A stretch of DNA of 64,000 nt from Leifsonia sp. Leaf264 (GCF_001422325.1 NZ_LMMR01000006.1:62001-126000); one strand, 5' to 3'; positions 41,112 to 50,303 are shown, counted from the stretch's first letter. Numbers and translations: made by a program. The notes: a model not told the origin generated them from the letters alone.

Positions 41112-41813
41112 ATGGTCAAGCTCGCCTTCGTGGCCGGAGTCACGCCCGCGAAGTGGTTGCGCGCCTGGAACGATCGGCGCCCACGCGACCCGCTGGAGGC
41201 GTCCCGCACCGAGCCCGTCGAGCAGACGGCGGTGCTCCGGGACGGCAGAGCCGACCTCGCCATCGTGCGCCTACCCATCGACGACGACAGCGGTTTGAGC
41301 GTCATCCGTCTCTATGACGAAGTGGCAGTCGCTGTCGCACCCAAAGACCATGCCATCGCGGCCGCCGACGACCTCACCCTCGCCGACATCGCCGGTGAGC
41401 AGCGCGTCGCCGACACCGATTCCCTCGATGGCGACATGATCATGGAACTCGTCGCTGCCGGCGTCGGCATCGTCGTCGTCCCGCACTCGATCGCCCGACT
41501 GTACGCCCGCAAAGACGTCATCTCGCGCACCGTGACGGATGCCCCCGTCACCCAGATCGCCCTGGTCTGGCCAACGGCTGCGACGACACCTGACGTCGAG
41601 GAGTTCATCGGCATCGTGCGTGGACGCACCGCGAACAGCTCACGAGGAACCAGTGCCGAGCAGGCGGCGGAGGCGAAGAAAGCGGCCGAGGCCCAGGCGA
41701 AGGCTGCGAAAGCGAAGAAGAAGGCATCTCAGCCGGCGAAGAAGCAGCGCACGGCCGCCGAGATCCGGGTCGCCGCCGCCCGGAACTCCCGTGGGAAGAA
41801 GCGTCGGAGCTAG
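41112..41813 (+). CDS. LysR substrate-binding-domain protein without HTH
   Basis: A 233-residue protein whose first 180 residues look like the periplasmic-binding-like effector domain of LysR regulators (LKLAFVAG-type opening as VKLAFVAGVTPAKW, then LAIVRLPID, YDEVAVAVAPKDHAIA and MIMELVAAGVGIVVVPHSIARLY). The N-terminal DNA-binding helix-turn-helix is absent. A Lys/Ala-rich tail ending in RNSRGKKRRS could contact nucleic acid. It may act as a ligand sensor with the divergent DUF5997 partner; this is inference from position. The next gene begins 4 bp after its stop. Confidence 0.8.
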   Translation: MVKLAFVAGVTPAKWLRAWNDRRPRDPLEASRTEPVEQTAVLRDGRADLAIVRLPIDDDSGLSVIRLYDEVAVAVAPKDHAIAAADDLTLADIAGEQRVADTDSLDGDMIMELVAAGVGIVVVPHSIARLYARKDVISRTVTDAPVTQIALVWPTAATTPDVEEFIGIVRGRTANSSRGTSAEQAAEAKKAAEAQAKAAKAKKKASQPAKKQRTAAEIRVAAARNSRGKKRRS

Positions 41814-41817
41814 CGCC

Positions 41818-42540
41818 ATGACCGCCCGATTCCTCCTGGTCACGATCAGGCCAGAGCTCGATGCAGCGCGCGACGAGTACGACTCCATGCTCGCCGCCAC
41901 AGGGCTGCCGGCATCCGCTCTGTCCCAGCATCTCCTGGCGGCCGACCCGCTCGGCAACGCCCTCGACGCAGTGGCAGGCGTGATCGTCGGCGGCAGCCCG
42001 TTCAGCGTGACGGATGCGGCGAAGACCTCGGCCCAGCGCCGCGCCGAAGCAGACCTGCGCACCATCGCAGCGGCTTCGGTCGACGACGGGCTGCCCGTGC
42101 TGTTCACCTGCTACGGCATCGGCGTCGTGGCCGAGGCCTACGGCGGATCGGTCGGCCGCGAATTCGGCGAACCGACGTCAGCGGTTCCCGTCACCCTCAC
42201 GGCCGACGGCGTCGCTGATCCGCTGCTCGGGTCTCTGCCGCCAGCCTTCGACGCCCTCGTGGCGCACAAGGAGGCCGTGAACACGCTCCCGACCGGCGCC
42301 GTGCTCCTCGCGAGCTCTCCCGCGTGCCCCGTGCAGGCGTTCAGGCTCGGCGACAGCCTGCACGCCGTGCAGTTCCACCCCGAGGTCACCGCCGCCGACC
42401 TGGCCGCCCGCGCGAGGATCTATCAGCACCACGGATACTTCGACGCCCACGAACTCCACATCGTGCAGGCGCGCCTGGCTGCGACATCCGTGTCGGTGCC
42501 GCGGCTGCTGCTGAAGGCCTTCGTCGAGCGCTACGCCTGA
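41818..42540 (+). CDS. Type 1 (class I) glutamine amidotransferase
   Basis: A 240-residue GATase1 protein resembling the amidotransferase half of GMP synthase. The nucleophilic Cys lies in VLFTCYGIGVVAEAYGG (near residue 102) and the His/Glu pair in HAVQFHPEVTAADL (near residue 184). It has no fused synthetase domain. Such stand-alone proteins release ammonia or hydrolyse gamma-glutamyl compounds; the acceptor here is unknown. It follows the LysR-domain gene with a 4-bp gap and is probably in the same operon. Confidence 0.87.
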   Translation: MTARFLLVTIRPELDAARDEYDSMLAATGLPASALSQHLLAADPLGNALDAVAGVIVGGSPFSVTDAAKTSAQRRAEADLRTIAAASVDDGLPVLFTCYGIGVVAEAYGGSVGREFGEPTSAVPVTLTADGVADPLLGSLPPAFDALVAHKEAVNTLPTGAVLLASSPACPVQAFRLGDSLHAVQFHPEVTAADLAARARIYQHHGYFDAHELHIVQARLAATSVSVPRLLLKAFVERYA

Positions 42541-42556
42541 ACAGGCCGCTCATACG

Positions 42557-42594
42557 AAGAACCCCCTCCGGCCCGAAGGCCGAAGGGGGTTCTT
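42557..42594. terminator. Bidirectional terminator
   Basis: An 11-bp stem (AAGAACCCCCT and its complement) plus a nested CGGCC/GGCCG stem with a CGAA loop, ending in TTCTTT. It lies between the converging amidotransferase and cold-shock genes and is one of the few here with a T-rich end. Confidence 0.85.
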
Positions 42595-42609
42595 TACGAA
42601 GTCTCGTAA

Positions 42610-42813
42610 TTACACGGGACGGATGTTCTCCGCCTGCAGACCCTTGGGGCCACGTGCCGTCTCGAACTCAACCCGCTGGTTCTCCTCGAGGGAGCGGAAC
42701 CCGCTCGACGCGATGGCCGAGTAGTGGGCGAAGACGTCGGCAGAGCCGTCGTCAGGAGCAATGAAACCAAAGCCCTTTTCCGCGTTGAACCATTTGACGG
42801 TGCCAGTTGCCAC
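42610..42813 (-). CDS. cspA: Cold-shock protein (CspA family)
   Basis: A 67-residue OB-fold protein. RNP1 is KGFGFI and RNP2 VFAHYS, and the opening [18 protein letters not shown] is the standard CspA N-terminus, fixing the GTG start at 42813. A longer in-frame version beginning at an ATG 63 nt upstream would add 21 non-conserved residues and is rejected. It binds single-stranded RNA as a chaperone. A 9-bp hairpin sits 24 nt before the start codon in the 5' leader, as expected for cold-regulated csp mRNAs. Only a weak Shine-Dalgarno (GAGAAAG) is seen. Confidence 0.95.
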   Translation of the reverse strand: MATGTVKWFNAEKGFGFIAPDDGSADVFAHYSAIASSGFRSLEENQRVEFETARGPKGLQAENIRPV

Positions 42814-43160
42814 AGTCTTTCTCGCATTCTTCTTCAATGAACCCCGCACTTCGGGGTTCAAAGTCATAGTGTCCACAGTTCGCTTTCACGCTCGCGACTT
42901 GGGTCACAAGAAATGCGCAACACAACAACTTCGATCAATCTATCGCATTTACATGGTATGCGGCTGTACGAGTTTGAGATCGGGTCAATTCGTTACGCAT
43001 TTCTCCTGCGGGCCCGCACCGACGAGTCCTCCTGACGGCTCGCCCCCGGACTGGGGCGACCATGCGTGGCCGCGTCTCTGTAGCGTGCATCAGAGCCATC
43101 TCAGGAACCTCCAAGGAGATCCCAATCGAAGAGGTGGGCAGTCGTCTTCCAGGGGGATCA
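42814..43160. other. 347-bp divergent intergenic region with csp leader hairpin
   Basis: The csp side contains a perfect hairpin at 42838-42860 (TGAACCCCG, 5-nt loop, complement). The middle (about 42900-43010) is AT-rich for this genome and probably carries both promoters, but no clean -35/-10 pair is visible. On the secreted-protein side an orphan AAGGAG occurs near 43113 with no start codon at a suitable distance; the used site is AGGGGG just before 43161. Confidence 0.5.
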
Positions 43161-44906
43161 ATGTCATCACGCCGTCGTTTCCGCACGCTCGCGCCCGCGA
43201 GCCTGCTCGTGGCCGGAGCACTCGTGCTCGGTGCCATCGCTCCACCCGCGTTGGCGGTCGAGGGCGACGAACCCACCCTCGCTCCCACGGACTCGCAGGA
43301 GTCGGTCCCCTCGGACTCGACGAACGAACCAACGCCGGAACCGACGCCGACGGAGTCGCAGGAACCGACACAGACGGAGTCGCAGGATCCGGCACTGAAC
43401 GAGTCGACGGAACCGACTCCGAGTACCGAGCCGACTCCGGAATCGCCCGAGACGCTGGCAGAGGAGCCGATCGAGGTGCCGGCACCTGCGCCCGTGCTGA
43501 GCGTCACGACCGTCGGGTCGACCGTTCTGACGCTCCCGTTCGATGACGGGTACAAGGACTTCAGCGTCGTGCACATCCTCTCGGACGTGGCTACATCGGT
43601 GGTCATCGATGTCGTCGACACCACGACCAGCGAGGCGTTCCCTGCCGTCACGGACGAGCTCGCGCTGGTCGAGGAGGCTGAGGGCTACGGCGCCGAGGTC
43701 GCCATTCCGGCGTCCGCCATGCCTGCAGGCACCTATGAGGTCGTCGCACGGACCGTGTCCGAGCCATCCGCTGCTTCCACCGACGGGCCGACGATCACCG
43801 TCGGCTCCGGTGTAGCCAAGACCGTCTCGTTCTCCCCGTCGACGAAGAGCTTCTACCCCTATAAGGACGGCCGATACGACTCGTTCGTGGGTAGCGTCTC
43901 AGCGAAGGACGAGACAGGCACCGCGCTCCCGATCTCGGGTTCCCTGGTCGCCATCTCGGGCACGACGAAGCGGATCGTCGCGATGGCCAAGGCCACGGGA
44001 ACCTCGAAGACGACCTTCTCCGTCGCCGGCCTCCCGGTGGGCTCGGGCACCCTGTACGCATCGGTGAAGGGTCCGGCGGGCGCGGCCAAGGTCAGTGCAT
44101 CCGTGAAGGCGACGTTCGCGGCCACCCAGATCACCTCGGTCGCGGTGGCCAAGTCCGTCTCCACCGTGTACCCGTCGAAGGACGGATACAACGACTCCGT
44201 GTCCATCACGACCAACGCGAAGGCCTCACCGACGGGAACTCTCGCCGTCACGGGCACCGTCAAGGTCACCCTGAACGGCAAGACGATCACCAGCTGGAAG
44301 CTGACCAAGTCGTCGACGACGAAGTTCACGTGGAATGGCCTGAACAACAAGAAGCTGGTGCCGGGCAAGTACACGATCACAGTCTCGGAAAAGGGACCTC
44401 AGGGCGCGACGAAGACCGCGAGCACGACGGTCAACGTCTCTGCCAAGAAGCTGGTGACGACGACGACGAGCACCTGGGTGACCGCCAAGAGGATCATCAC
44501 TGACTACGAGCCCTACGACATGAACGAGTGGGGCGAATGCACCTACGACAGAGCAGAATCCGTCTGGTGCTCGGGATGGGGCACATACTCAGGAGGGAGT
44601 CTGTCTCTATTCGCGATCGGAGACGTGTCAATTCCTTCGGCAGTGCGCTCGGCGTCCAAATATGGCGTTGCCTCGACGCGAATTTCGGCCGATGTCAGCT
44701 ATCTCAGCGGTAGCGCCTCCTGGCTGTATGGATACAACGGTGACACCAGCGTTGTCGGATCAATGGGCAAGGGAGTCAGAAATCTCGGCTGGCTGAAATT
44801 GAACGGCAACCCTGCGCAACTCGATATCGCGCTGGGACTCGGCGCATATGCCGACGTTGTCGTCGATCGATTCAAGGTCGAATACCAGTACAAGGTGCTC
44901 AAGTAG
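43161..44906 (+). CDS. Large secreted repeat protein
   Basis: A 581-residue exported protein. The N-terminus is a signal peptide (basic RRRF, hydrophobic core, cleavage likely after PPALA), then a Glu/Pro/Thr/Ser linker of about 75 residues. Three or more Ig-like modules follow, with the strand motif PFDDGYKD, YPYKDGRYDS and YPSKDGYNDS, reminiscent of FlgD/gliding-motility-type Ig repeats. The last 120 residues (WGECTYDRAESVWCSGWG onward) are a separate, Tyr/Gly/Ser-rich domain with two cysteines and lower GC. No sortase motif or membrane anchor is seen, so it is likely released or wall-associated. The ATG at 43161 has AGGGGG 5 nt upstream. Confidence 0.82.
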   Translation: MSSRRRFRTLAPASLLVAGALVLGAIAPPALAVEGDEPTLAPTDSQESVPSDSTNEPTPEPTPTESQEPTQTESQDPALNESTEPTPSTEPTPESPETLAEEPIEVPAPAPVLSVTTVGSTVLTLPFDDGYKDFSVVHILSDVATSVVIDVVDTTTSEAFPAVTDELALVEEAEGYGAEVAIPASAMPAGTYEVVARTVSEPSAASTDGPTITVGSGVAKTVSFSPSTKSFYPYKDGRYDSFVGSVSAKDETGTALPISGSLVAISGTTKRIVAMAKATGTSKTTFSVAGLPVGSGTLYASVKGPAGAAKVSASVKATFAATQITSVAVAKSVSTVYPSKDGYNDSVSITTNAKASPTGTLAVTGTVKVTLNGKTITSWKLTKSSTTKFTWNGLNNKKLVPGKYTITVSEKGPQGATKTASTTVNVSAKKLVTTTTSTWVTAKRIITDYEPYDMNEWGECTYDRAESVWCSGWGTYSGGSLSLFAIGDVSIPSAVRSASKYGVASTRISADVSYLSGSASWLYGYNGDTSVVGSMGKGVRNLGWLKLNGNPAQLDIALGLGAYADVVVDRFKVEYQYKVLK

Positions 44907-44945
44907 CCGTCTGATCCATTCGCCGAGGCCCCGAACATGAGCGAA

Positions 44946-44982
44946 GCTGACGCCCCCTCGTCATGAACGTGGGGGCGTCAGC
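44946..44982. terminator. Bidirectional terminator
   Basis: A perfect 12-bp stem (GCTGACGCCCCC and its complement) with a 13-nt loop lies between converging genes. Confidence 0.75.
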
Positions 44983-44992
44983 CGCTTCCGAG

Positions 44993-45247
44993 TCAGACGA
45001 GAGGGTCGCTCTCGGAGGTGCGGCGGGTGACGCTCTCGCCGCTGGCGGGGTCGACCGCCGACCGCGTCGTCGAGACCGAGCTGCGACGGCGCGTGATGAG
45101 GACGATGCCGAGGATGATCCCCACGACACCGGCGATCATGAGGATGTAGCCGATGAGGTGGAGGTCGATCCACTCCACCTGGACGTTCAGGGCGAAGGCG
45201 AGGATCGCGCCGATGATGAAGAGGACGATTCCTGATCCGAGGCTCAT
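44993..45247 (-). CDS. Small membrane protein, DUF6458-like
   Basis: An 84-residue protein with two membrane helices (about 4-22 and 30-50) and a polar, Ser/Thr/Arg-rich tail. The opening MSLGSGIVLFIIGAILAFAL and IGYILMIAGVVGIILG match the actinobacterial DUF6458 family. Function unknown. AGGA lies about 8 nt before the ATG. A second tiny membrane protein gene lies just upstream on the same strand, followed by a MarR regulator gene, which suggests a shared stress-responsive unit. Confidence 0.78.
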   Translation of the reverse strand: MSLGSGIVLFIIGAILAFALNVQVEWIDLHLIGYILMIAGVVGIILGIVLITRRRSSVSTTRSAVDPASGESVTRRTSESDPLV

Positions 45248-45309
45248 GAGGTGTTCCTGCTTTCGTGGGGTCGTTGAGTCGTGTCGTCGTGCTGAGAAGC
45301 TCGCGGCTC

Positions 45310-45474
45310 TCAGACCCGGCGGTTGCCGGTGATGAAGCGGAGCAGGAAGACGACTGCAGCGATGATCAGCAGCACGATTCCCACCCAGAGGAGGAAGTTC
45401 AGGGACTGCACGAATCCGCCGGTGAGCAGGAGCACTATCGCGACTATCGCGATGATGATGACGAGAAGGTTCAT
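45310..45474 (-). CDS. Tiny two-helix membrane protein
   Basis: A 54-residue protein made almost entirely of two hydrophobic helices joined by VQSLNFLLW, ending in RFITGNRRV. The ATG at 45474 begins MNLLVIIIAIVAIVLLLTGG; an in-frame extension upstream is polar and poorly supported. AAGGAA lies 13 nt upstream, a loose fit. Function unknown. It resembles small hydrophobic actinobacterial membrane proteins. A candidate operator lies 73 bp upstream. Confidence 0.65.
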   Translation of the reverse strand: MNLLVIIIAIVAIVLLLTGGFVQSLNFLLWVGIVLLIIAAVVFLLRFITGNRRV

Positions 45475-45546
45475 GATGATCGATCCGTTCCTTGGACGTG
45501 GGTTCGGCGCTCTGCCGGCCCGCTTCGGGTGATGATCATCCAAACA

Positions 45547-45565
45547 GCTAGTTCAGTTGTCTAGC
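45547..45565. promoter_or_regulatory. Candidate MarR operator
   Basis: GCTAG and CTAGC flank 9 bp as an inverted repeat upstream of the tiny membrane gene and 37 bp from the end of the MarR gene. A related TAGA-N3-TCTA repeat lies in the MarR promoter region near 46131. A TTGTCA -35-like box overlaps nearby on the minus strand (about 45571-45576). Confidence 0.4.
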
Positions 45566-45601
45566 AATGCGTTGACAAACGCACGCCCGACGTGCATAGC
45601 A

Positions 45602-46120
45602 CTAGCCCTTGGTGCGGTGACCGATCCGATCGACCGTCTCGCGCATCCGTGCCAGGAAGCTCGTCACGACGACAGCCTCCTCGGGCGTCAGCTCGTGCGT
45701 CGCATCGGCCATCTGCGCGTTGGCGACAGCGAGCATGGGGCCGGTGTCGCCCTCGGCTGCCGCCGTCGGCACGACCTCGATCGACCGCCGGTCCACGGCG
45801 CTCGGCCGGCGTTCCACGAAGCCGCCGCGTTCGAGGCGGGTCAGGAGCACGCTCGTCGACGCACTCGAGATGCCGAGGTACTCGGTGATGTCCTTCGGCG
45901 CTGTGACACGGCCGAGGGCGTGGGCGTCGAGGATGAAGCGGAGCGCGAGGATGTCGCTCTCTCCCAGGCCCATCGCCGCCCCTGTGCGGCGCCTCATCGC
46001 GGCCTCGGCCGCACGATAGACCTGCAGCGCCTCGAGGACGTTCGGCGTGTCACCCGCTGTGGCGTCGGCACGCGGGCCCTCGGCATCCTCGGAACTCGTC
46101 ACACCACCACTGAAACGCAT
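45602..46120 (-). CDS. MarR family transcriptional regulator
   Basis: A 172-residue winged-helix protein. The recognition region is TAPKDITEYLGISSASTSVLLTRLERGGFVERRPSAVDRR, read as the standard MarR helix-turn-helix and wing with the conserved DRR. Dimerisation helices flank it on both sides. MarR proteins usually repress their own gene and nearby transport or stress genes until a phenolic ligand binds. ATG 46120 is used; GTG 46102 is possible. Inverted TAGA/TCTA half-sites lie just upstream. It diverges from the kinase gene. Confidence 0.88.
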   Translation of the reverse strand: MRFSGGVTSSEDAEGPRADATAGDTPNVLEALQVYRAAEAAMRRRTGAAMGLGESDILALRFILDAHALGRVTAPKDITEYLGISSASTSVLLTRLERGGFVERRPSAVDRRSIEVVPTAAAEGDTGPMLAVANAQMADATHELTPEEAVVVTSFLARMRETVDRIGHRTKG

Positions 46121-46225
46121 ACTCGTTAGATTCTCTAGCGAATTTCTCCACCTGGGAGGCTACTCACGGGTTGCCGCGTCGTCCATGGGCTGGAATCAGC
46201 CTCTCCTTCCCCTTATGGTCGGATG

Positions 46226-47533
46226 ATGGATTCCGGCGACCAGCGTGGCATCGGGCGAGTCCTCGCAGGGCGATACGAGTTGGTCGGCGTCGTCGGTCGA
46301 GGGGGCATGGCCACCGTCTACCGAGCACGGGACGGGAATCTCGGCCGCTTCGTTGCGGTGAAGCTCTTCGCTGCCGGGACGGCGATCGACGACGCTCGTC
46401 GCCGCGCCGAGGTCGACCTGCTGGCACGGGTGAACCACCCGAACCTCGTCTCCCTCCACGACGCACACCTGGCACCGGCCGACTCCGATGAGCCGAGCTT
46501 CATCGTGATGGAACTGGTCGACGGACCCGACCTCCGGGACGTGCTCGATGCCGAGGGGCTCTCCGGTTCCGCGACGGCGCTGCTCGCGGCCGAGATCGCG
46601 GAGGCGTTGGCCGTCGTGCACGCCCAGGGGATCGTTCATCGTGATCTGAAGCCCGCCAACATCCTCCTCGCCCCGACGGGGCTTCCCTCCCCCGAGTTCC
46701 ACGCCAGGCTCACCGATTTCGGCATCGCCCATCTCATCGGCGCCGATCGAGTCACGACGGCCGGCACCGTCATCGGCACCGCCGCCTATCTCAGCCCCGA
46801 GCAGGCCGCCGGCGGTGAACCGGGATCGCCGTCCGACATCTACGCCTTCGGCCTTCTCCTCCTCGAGTGCCTGACTGGCCGCCGCGCATATCCGGGCACC
46901 GTGATCGAAGCCATGAGCGCGCGTGCGTCGCGCGACCCGTCCATCCCTGCCGACCTGCCGGTGGCGTGGGCGAGCCTGCTGACGCAGATGACCTCGCGTG
47001 ACCCCGCTTTGCGCCCCACAGCCATCGACGTCGCCGCCAAGGCCCGCCGCGACGGGTCCGCCCTCGCCGGGTGGGCCGGAGGCCGACACGAGGGCGGCCT
47101 GGACACGGAGAGCACCGCCGCGATGCTCGAGCCGACGCGACTGCTCGCACCGGTCGCACCTGGCGCTGCAGCGACCGTCGGGCTGCCGCCGTCGCCCGCG
47201 CCTGCTGCGCGCTCGGATCGGAAGCTCACCGTGGCCGCCGGCGCCCTGGTGGTCATCGGAGCACTCGTCGCGGGGACAGTCCTCGCGGTCTCCGGGGCGA
47301 GTTCCCCACAGGAGGCGGAGACGACGCCCCCCGCGACAACGACGACCAGCATCCCGAGCCAGACTCCCGCGACAGAGGCACCGGCCCAGACCGTCGCTCC
47401 GGTGGACGAGGAGACCGCGGAGCCGGAGCCGGAACCGGGTGACGGCAACTCCGGGAAGAACGGATCCGGAAGCGGCAAGGACAAGGACAAGGACACCGGC
47501 AACGGGAAGGGCAAGGGGAAGAACAAGGAGTAG
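46226..47533 (+). CDS. Membrane-anchored Ser/Thr protein kinase
   Basis: A 435-residue PknB-type kinase. The Gly-rich loop is GVVGRGGMATVYRA, the ATP-binding Lys46 is in VAVKLF, the catalytic loop is HRDLKPAN (Asp140), and the metal site DFG starts at Asp164. One membrane helix spans about 333-356. The outer part is Thr/Pro/Glu-rich and ends in a Lys/Gly/Asp-rich tail with no PASTA repeats. The second of two adjacent ATGs is chosen because TATGGT (46214-46219) lies exactly 6 nt upstream. Substrates unknown. The poly-basic tail may sense cell-wall polymers (inference). Confidence 0.92.
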   Translation: MDSGDQRGIGRVLAGRYELVGVVGRGGMATVYRARDGNLGRFVAVKLFAAGTAIDDARRRAEVDLLARVNHPNLVSLHDAHLAPADSDEPSFIVMELVDGPDLRDVLDAEGLSGSATALLAAEIAEALAVVHAQGIVHRDLKPANILLAPTGLPSPEFHARLTDFGIAHLIGADRVTTAGTVIGTAAYLSPEQAAGGEPGSPSDIYAFGLLLLECLTGRRAYPGTVIEAMSARASRDPSIPADLPVAWASLLTQMTSRDPALRPTAIDVAAKARRDGSALAGWAGGRHEGGLDTESTAAMLEPTRLLAPVAPGAAATVGLPPSPAPAARSDRKLTVAAGALVVIGALVAGTVLAVSGASSPQEAETTPPATTTTSIPSQTPATEAPAQTVAPVDEETAEPEPEPGDGNSGKNGSGSGKDKDKDTGNGKGKGKNKE

Positions 47534-47561
47534 CCCGGCCCCAGCACCGACGGGCTTCTGG

Positions 47562-48638
47562 TCAGAGGGGATAGGCGATCGCGTCGTCGGGGCGGAAGCT
47601 GAGCCAGACGGCGGTGCCGCTGCTGAGGTCGAGGTCGGCGACGACACCCGGCGGGACGTCGGCAGCGAGTTCGACGGTCCGCACGCGGATCAGGTCGCCG
47701 CGGGTCTCCAGATCCCGCACAGTGCCTGCCAGTACGGTCAACCCGGGATCCGCCGGCGGATCGGTCGAGACCGACACCAGGGCCGGACGGATGGCGAGCC
47801 CGGCGCGTGCGCCCTCGGGGATGGGCTGCACCGATCTCACGCCGACCCGACTTCCTGCATCCGTTCGGAGCCCAGATCCCGATGCAGTTCCGGTGAGCAG
47901 GTTGAGGGCCGCCAGTTCGGCCGCGAACGGCGTCACCGGTCGGTCGAGAACCTGGCGCGTCGGACCGATGTCGACGATGTGTCCGGCCTCGAGCACGACG
48001 ACGCGATCGGCGAGCGTGAAGGCGTCGAGGATGTCGTGGGTGACGATGATCGCCGTGCGATCGGCGAGGACGTCGCGCAGCATCCGTCGGATCGCCGGTG
48101 CGACGGTCACGTCGAGGGCGGCGAGCGGCTCGTCGAGGAGCAGGAGTCCGGGATCGGATGCGAGCGCCCGGGCCACCGCGATGCGCTGGGCCTGGCCGCC
48201 CGAGAGCTCGCCGGGTTTGCGTGCGCTCAGAGCGGCCGCGTCCACTCGGTGCAGCCATTCCAGAGCTCGGGCGTCGGCAACGGTTCGAGGGAGGCCTGCA
48301 CTGCGAGGCCCGAAGGCGACGTTGTCGAGCACGCTGAGATGGGGGAAGAGGAGGGCATCCTGTGCAAGGAGGGAGACCCCTCGCGCATGGGGTGGTGTCC
48401 AGCGTCGTCCTGTTCCGCGTGCTCCGCTGCCGACAGCAGCCGGTGACAGGTCGAACAGCACCCTGTCCTGCAGCATCGCGCGACCGGCATCGGGCTTGAT
48501 GAGCCCGGCGATGAGGTTGAGCAGCGTCGACTTTCCGGCGCCATTCGGTCCGAGGACGGCCACGGTCTCGCCGGGCTCGATCTCGAGGTCGACGTCGAAT
48601 CCGCGCTCGGCGACGGTGGCGCTGAAGGTGAAGGTCAC
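47562..48638 (-). CDS. modC: Molybdate ABC transporter ATP-binding protein
   Basis: A 358-residue ABC ATPase. Walker A is GPNGAGKST (near residue 30), the signature [15 protein letters not shown] and Walker [13 protein letters not shown] follow, and the C-terminal 120 residues form a TOBE-like domain ([13 protein letters not shown] onward), as in ModC. It powers molybdate import with ModA and ModB. The start is GTG at 48638, overlapping the modB stop as GTGA. A weak 6-bp hairpin (47532-47556) separates it from the kinase gene that converges on it. Confidence 0.93.
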   Translation of the reverse strand: MTFTFSATVAERGFDVDLEIEPGETVAVLGPNGAGKSTLLNLIAGLIKPDAGRAMLQDRVLFDLSPAAVGSGARGTGRRWTPPHARGVSLLAQDALLFPHLSVLDNVAFGPRSAGLPRTVADARALEWLHRVDAAALSARKPGELSGGQAQRIAVARALASDPGLLLLDEPLAALDVTVAPAIRRMLRDVLADRTAIIVTHDILDAFTLADRVVVLEAGHIVDIGPTRQVLDRPVTPFAAELAALNLLTGTASGSGLRTDAGSRVGVRSVQPIPEGARAGLAIRPALVSVSTDPPADPGLTVLAGTVRDLETRGDLIRVRTVELAADVPPGVVADLDLSSGTAVWLSFRPDDAIAYPL

Positions 48639-49456
48639 GAGCTAGCTCCACCTCTGAGTCCGGTGAACTCGCCAGCCCGGTGGGCAAGCCCCACGACGAT
48701 CACCGCGACGACCACGAGGACGAGCGACAGCGCGACGGCGGCATCGGGGTCGGTCTCGCGCTGCAGGTAGATCTCGAGCGGGAGCGTGCGCGTCACGCCT
48801 TGGAGACTGCCAGCGAAAGTGAGAGTCGCGCCGAACTCACCCAGCGCCCTGGCGAACGACAGCACCGCTCCGGAGATGAGCGCGGGCAGCACCAGCGGCA
48901 TCGTGATGCGGCGGAGCACCGTCGTCGGGCGCCCGCCGAGAGTGGCGCCGACGGCCTCGTAACGCGTGCCAACGGTGCGGAGGGCCCCCTCGAGACTGAG
49001 CACCAGGAAGGGCAGGGCAACGAAGGTCTGCGCGAGGATGACGGCCGTCGTCGAGAAGGCGATGGTGACGCCCAGCATCTCGAAGGTCTGGCCCAGGAGC
49101 CCACGACGGCCGAAGGTGTACAGCAGGGCGATGCCACCGACCACCGGCGGAAGCACGAGCGGCAGCAGCACGAGCGAGCGCAGGATCTTCTGCCCCCAGA
49201 ACTCGGTGCGGGCGAGCACTATCGCCATCGGGACCCCCAGGATCACGCAGAGCGCGGTCGCGACGACCGAAGTGCGCAGACTCAACAGCAGGGCGGCGAC
49301 GGAGGATTCCGACGTGATCAACGGGATGAATTCCGACCAGTTGACCCTCGTGACCATCGCCACCAGCGGTAGCAGCACGAACCCGGCGCCGATGATCGCG
49401 ACGATCACGACCCAGCCGGGAACACCGACCGAGGAGTTGAGGCGACGAGAAGGCAT
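48635..49456 (-). CDS. modB: Molybdate ABC transporter permease
   Basis: A 273-residue membrane protein with about six helices and the ABC permease coupling motif [21 protein letters not shown], matching the EAA loop of ModB. Its ATG at 49456 lies 7 bp after the modA stop, so translation is probably coupled; no strong Shine-Dalgarno is visible. A longer in-frame version overlapping modA is less likely. It forms the membrane channel for molybdate. Confidence 0.93.
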   Translation of the reverse strand: MPSRRLNSSVGVPGWVVIVAIIGAGFVLLPLVAMVTRVNWSEFIPLITSESSVAALLLSLRTSVVATALCVILGVPMAIVLARTEFWGQKILRSLVLLPLVLPPVVGGIALLYTFGRRGLLGQTFEMLGVTIAFSTTAVILAQTFVALPFLVLSLEGALRTVGTRYEAVGATLGGRPTTVLRRITMPLVLPALISGAVLSFARALGEFGATLTFAGSLQGVTRTLPLEIYLQRETDPDAAVALSLVLVVVAVIVVGLAHRAGEFTGLRGGASS

Positions 49457-49463
49457 CCGGGGA

Positions 49464-50303
49464 CTACGGCTTGCCGAACCCGGCAGCCTCGAGCACGTAC
49501 TGGCCGACATCGCCCGTGATGAAGTCGACGAACGCCTGCGCCACGTCGGGATTCCCGGTGGCGGCGACCGGTGCGATCGGGTAGGTGTTGACGGCCTCGC
49601 TGGACTCCGGGAACGTGATGCCCAGGACCGCGTCGCCGGCGGCGGTCACGTCGGTCACGTAGACGAGACCGGCGTCGGCCTCCCCCGAGGTCACCTTGCC
49701 GAGCACATCCGTCACCGACGACTCCTCGCTCACCGGGGTGAGCGTGACGCCTGTCGCCTGCTCGACGGCGACTGTCGCCGACCCGCAGGGTACCTGCGGC
49801 GCGCAGACGACGGTCTTCACGTCGGGCTTCGCCAGGTCGGCGAAACTCGTGATGCCCGCGGGATTCGTCGGAGGGACGGCGATCTCGAGCACGTTCGTCG
49901 CGAAGTCGACGGGAGCACCGGCATCGACCAGTCCGGCATCGGTGAGCTTGGCCATGTTCTTCTCATCGGCCGATGCGAAGACGTCGGCCGGCGCACCCTC
50001 CGTGATCTGGGTGACGAGGTCGGAGGACCCAGCGAAGTTCAGCGCGATGTCGACATCGGGGTTGGCCTTCTCGAACTCGGCCGCGAGCTCGGTGAACGTC
50101 GCCTTGAGGGAGGCAGCCGCGAAGACCGTGATCGACCCACTGAGAGTGGATGCCGTCGGAGTGCTCGGTGCGCTCGGTGCGCTCGACGCCGGCACGTGTG
50201 CCGCCGGGGTCGAGCACGCGGCGAGCGCGACAGCGGCCGAGACGGCCAGAACCACGACACCGGCAGTGCGGATGCGGTTGGTCCCGCGGATTCGGATGCT
50301 CAT
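49464..50303 (-). CDS. modA: Molybdate-binding lipoprotein
   Basis: A 279-residue substrate-binding protein. The signal peptide ends in a lipobox (ALAACS, Cys near residue 28) and a Ser/Pro/Ala linker follows. ModA family segments are [44 protein letters not shown] and [13 protein letters not shown]. It binds molybdate or tungstate outside the membrane. The ATG overlaps the regulator stop codon as ATGA, so the whole unit is one operon. Confidence 0.95.
   Translation of the reverse strand: MSIRIRGTNRIRTAGVVVLAVSAAVALAACSTPAAHVPASSAPSAPSTPTASTLSGSITVFAAASLKATFTELAAEFEKANPDVDIALNFAGSSDLVTQITEGAPADVFASADEKNMAKLTDAGLVDAGAPVDFATNVLEIAVPPTNPAGITSFADLAKPDVKTVVCAPQVPCGSATVAVEQATGVTLTPVSEESSVTDVLGKVTSGEADAGLVYVTDVTAAGDAVLGITFPESSEAVNTYPIAPVAATGNPDVAQAFVDFITGDVGQYVLEAAGFGKP

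Noticed and set aside
42814-42876. Longer cold-shock protein starting at the ATG at 42876
   Set aside because: The added 21 residues are not conserved and include the leader hairpin; CspA proteins begin at the GTG at 42813.
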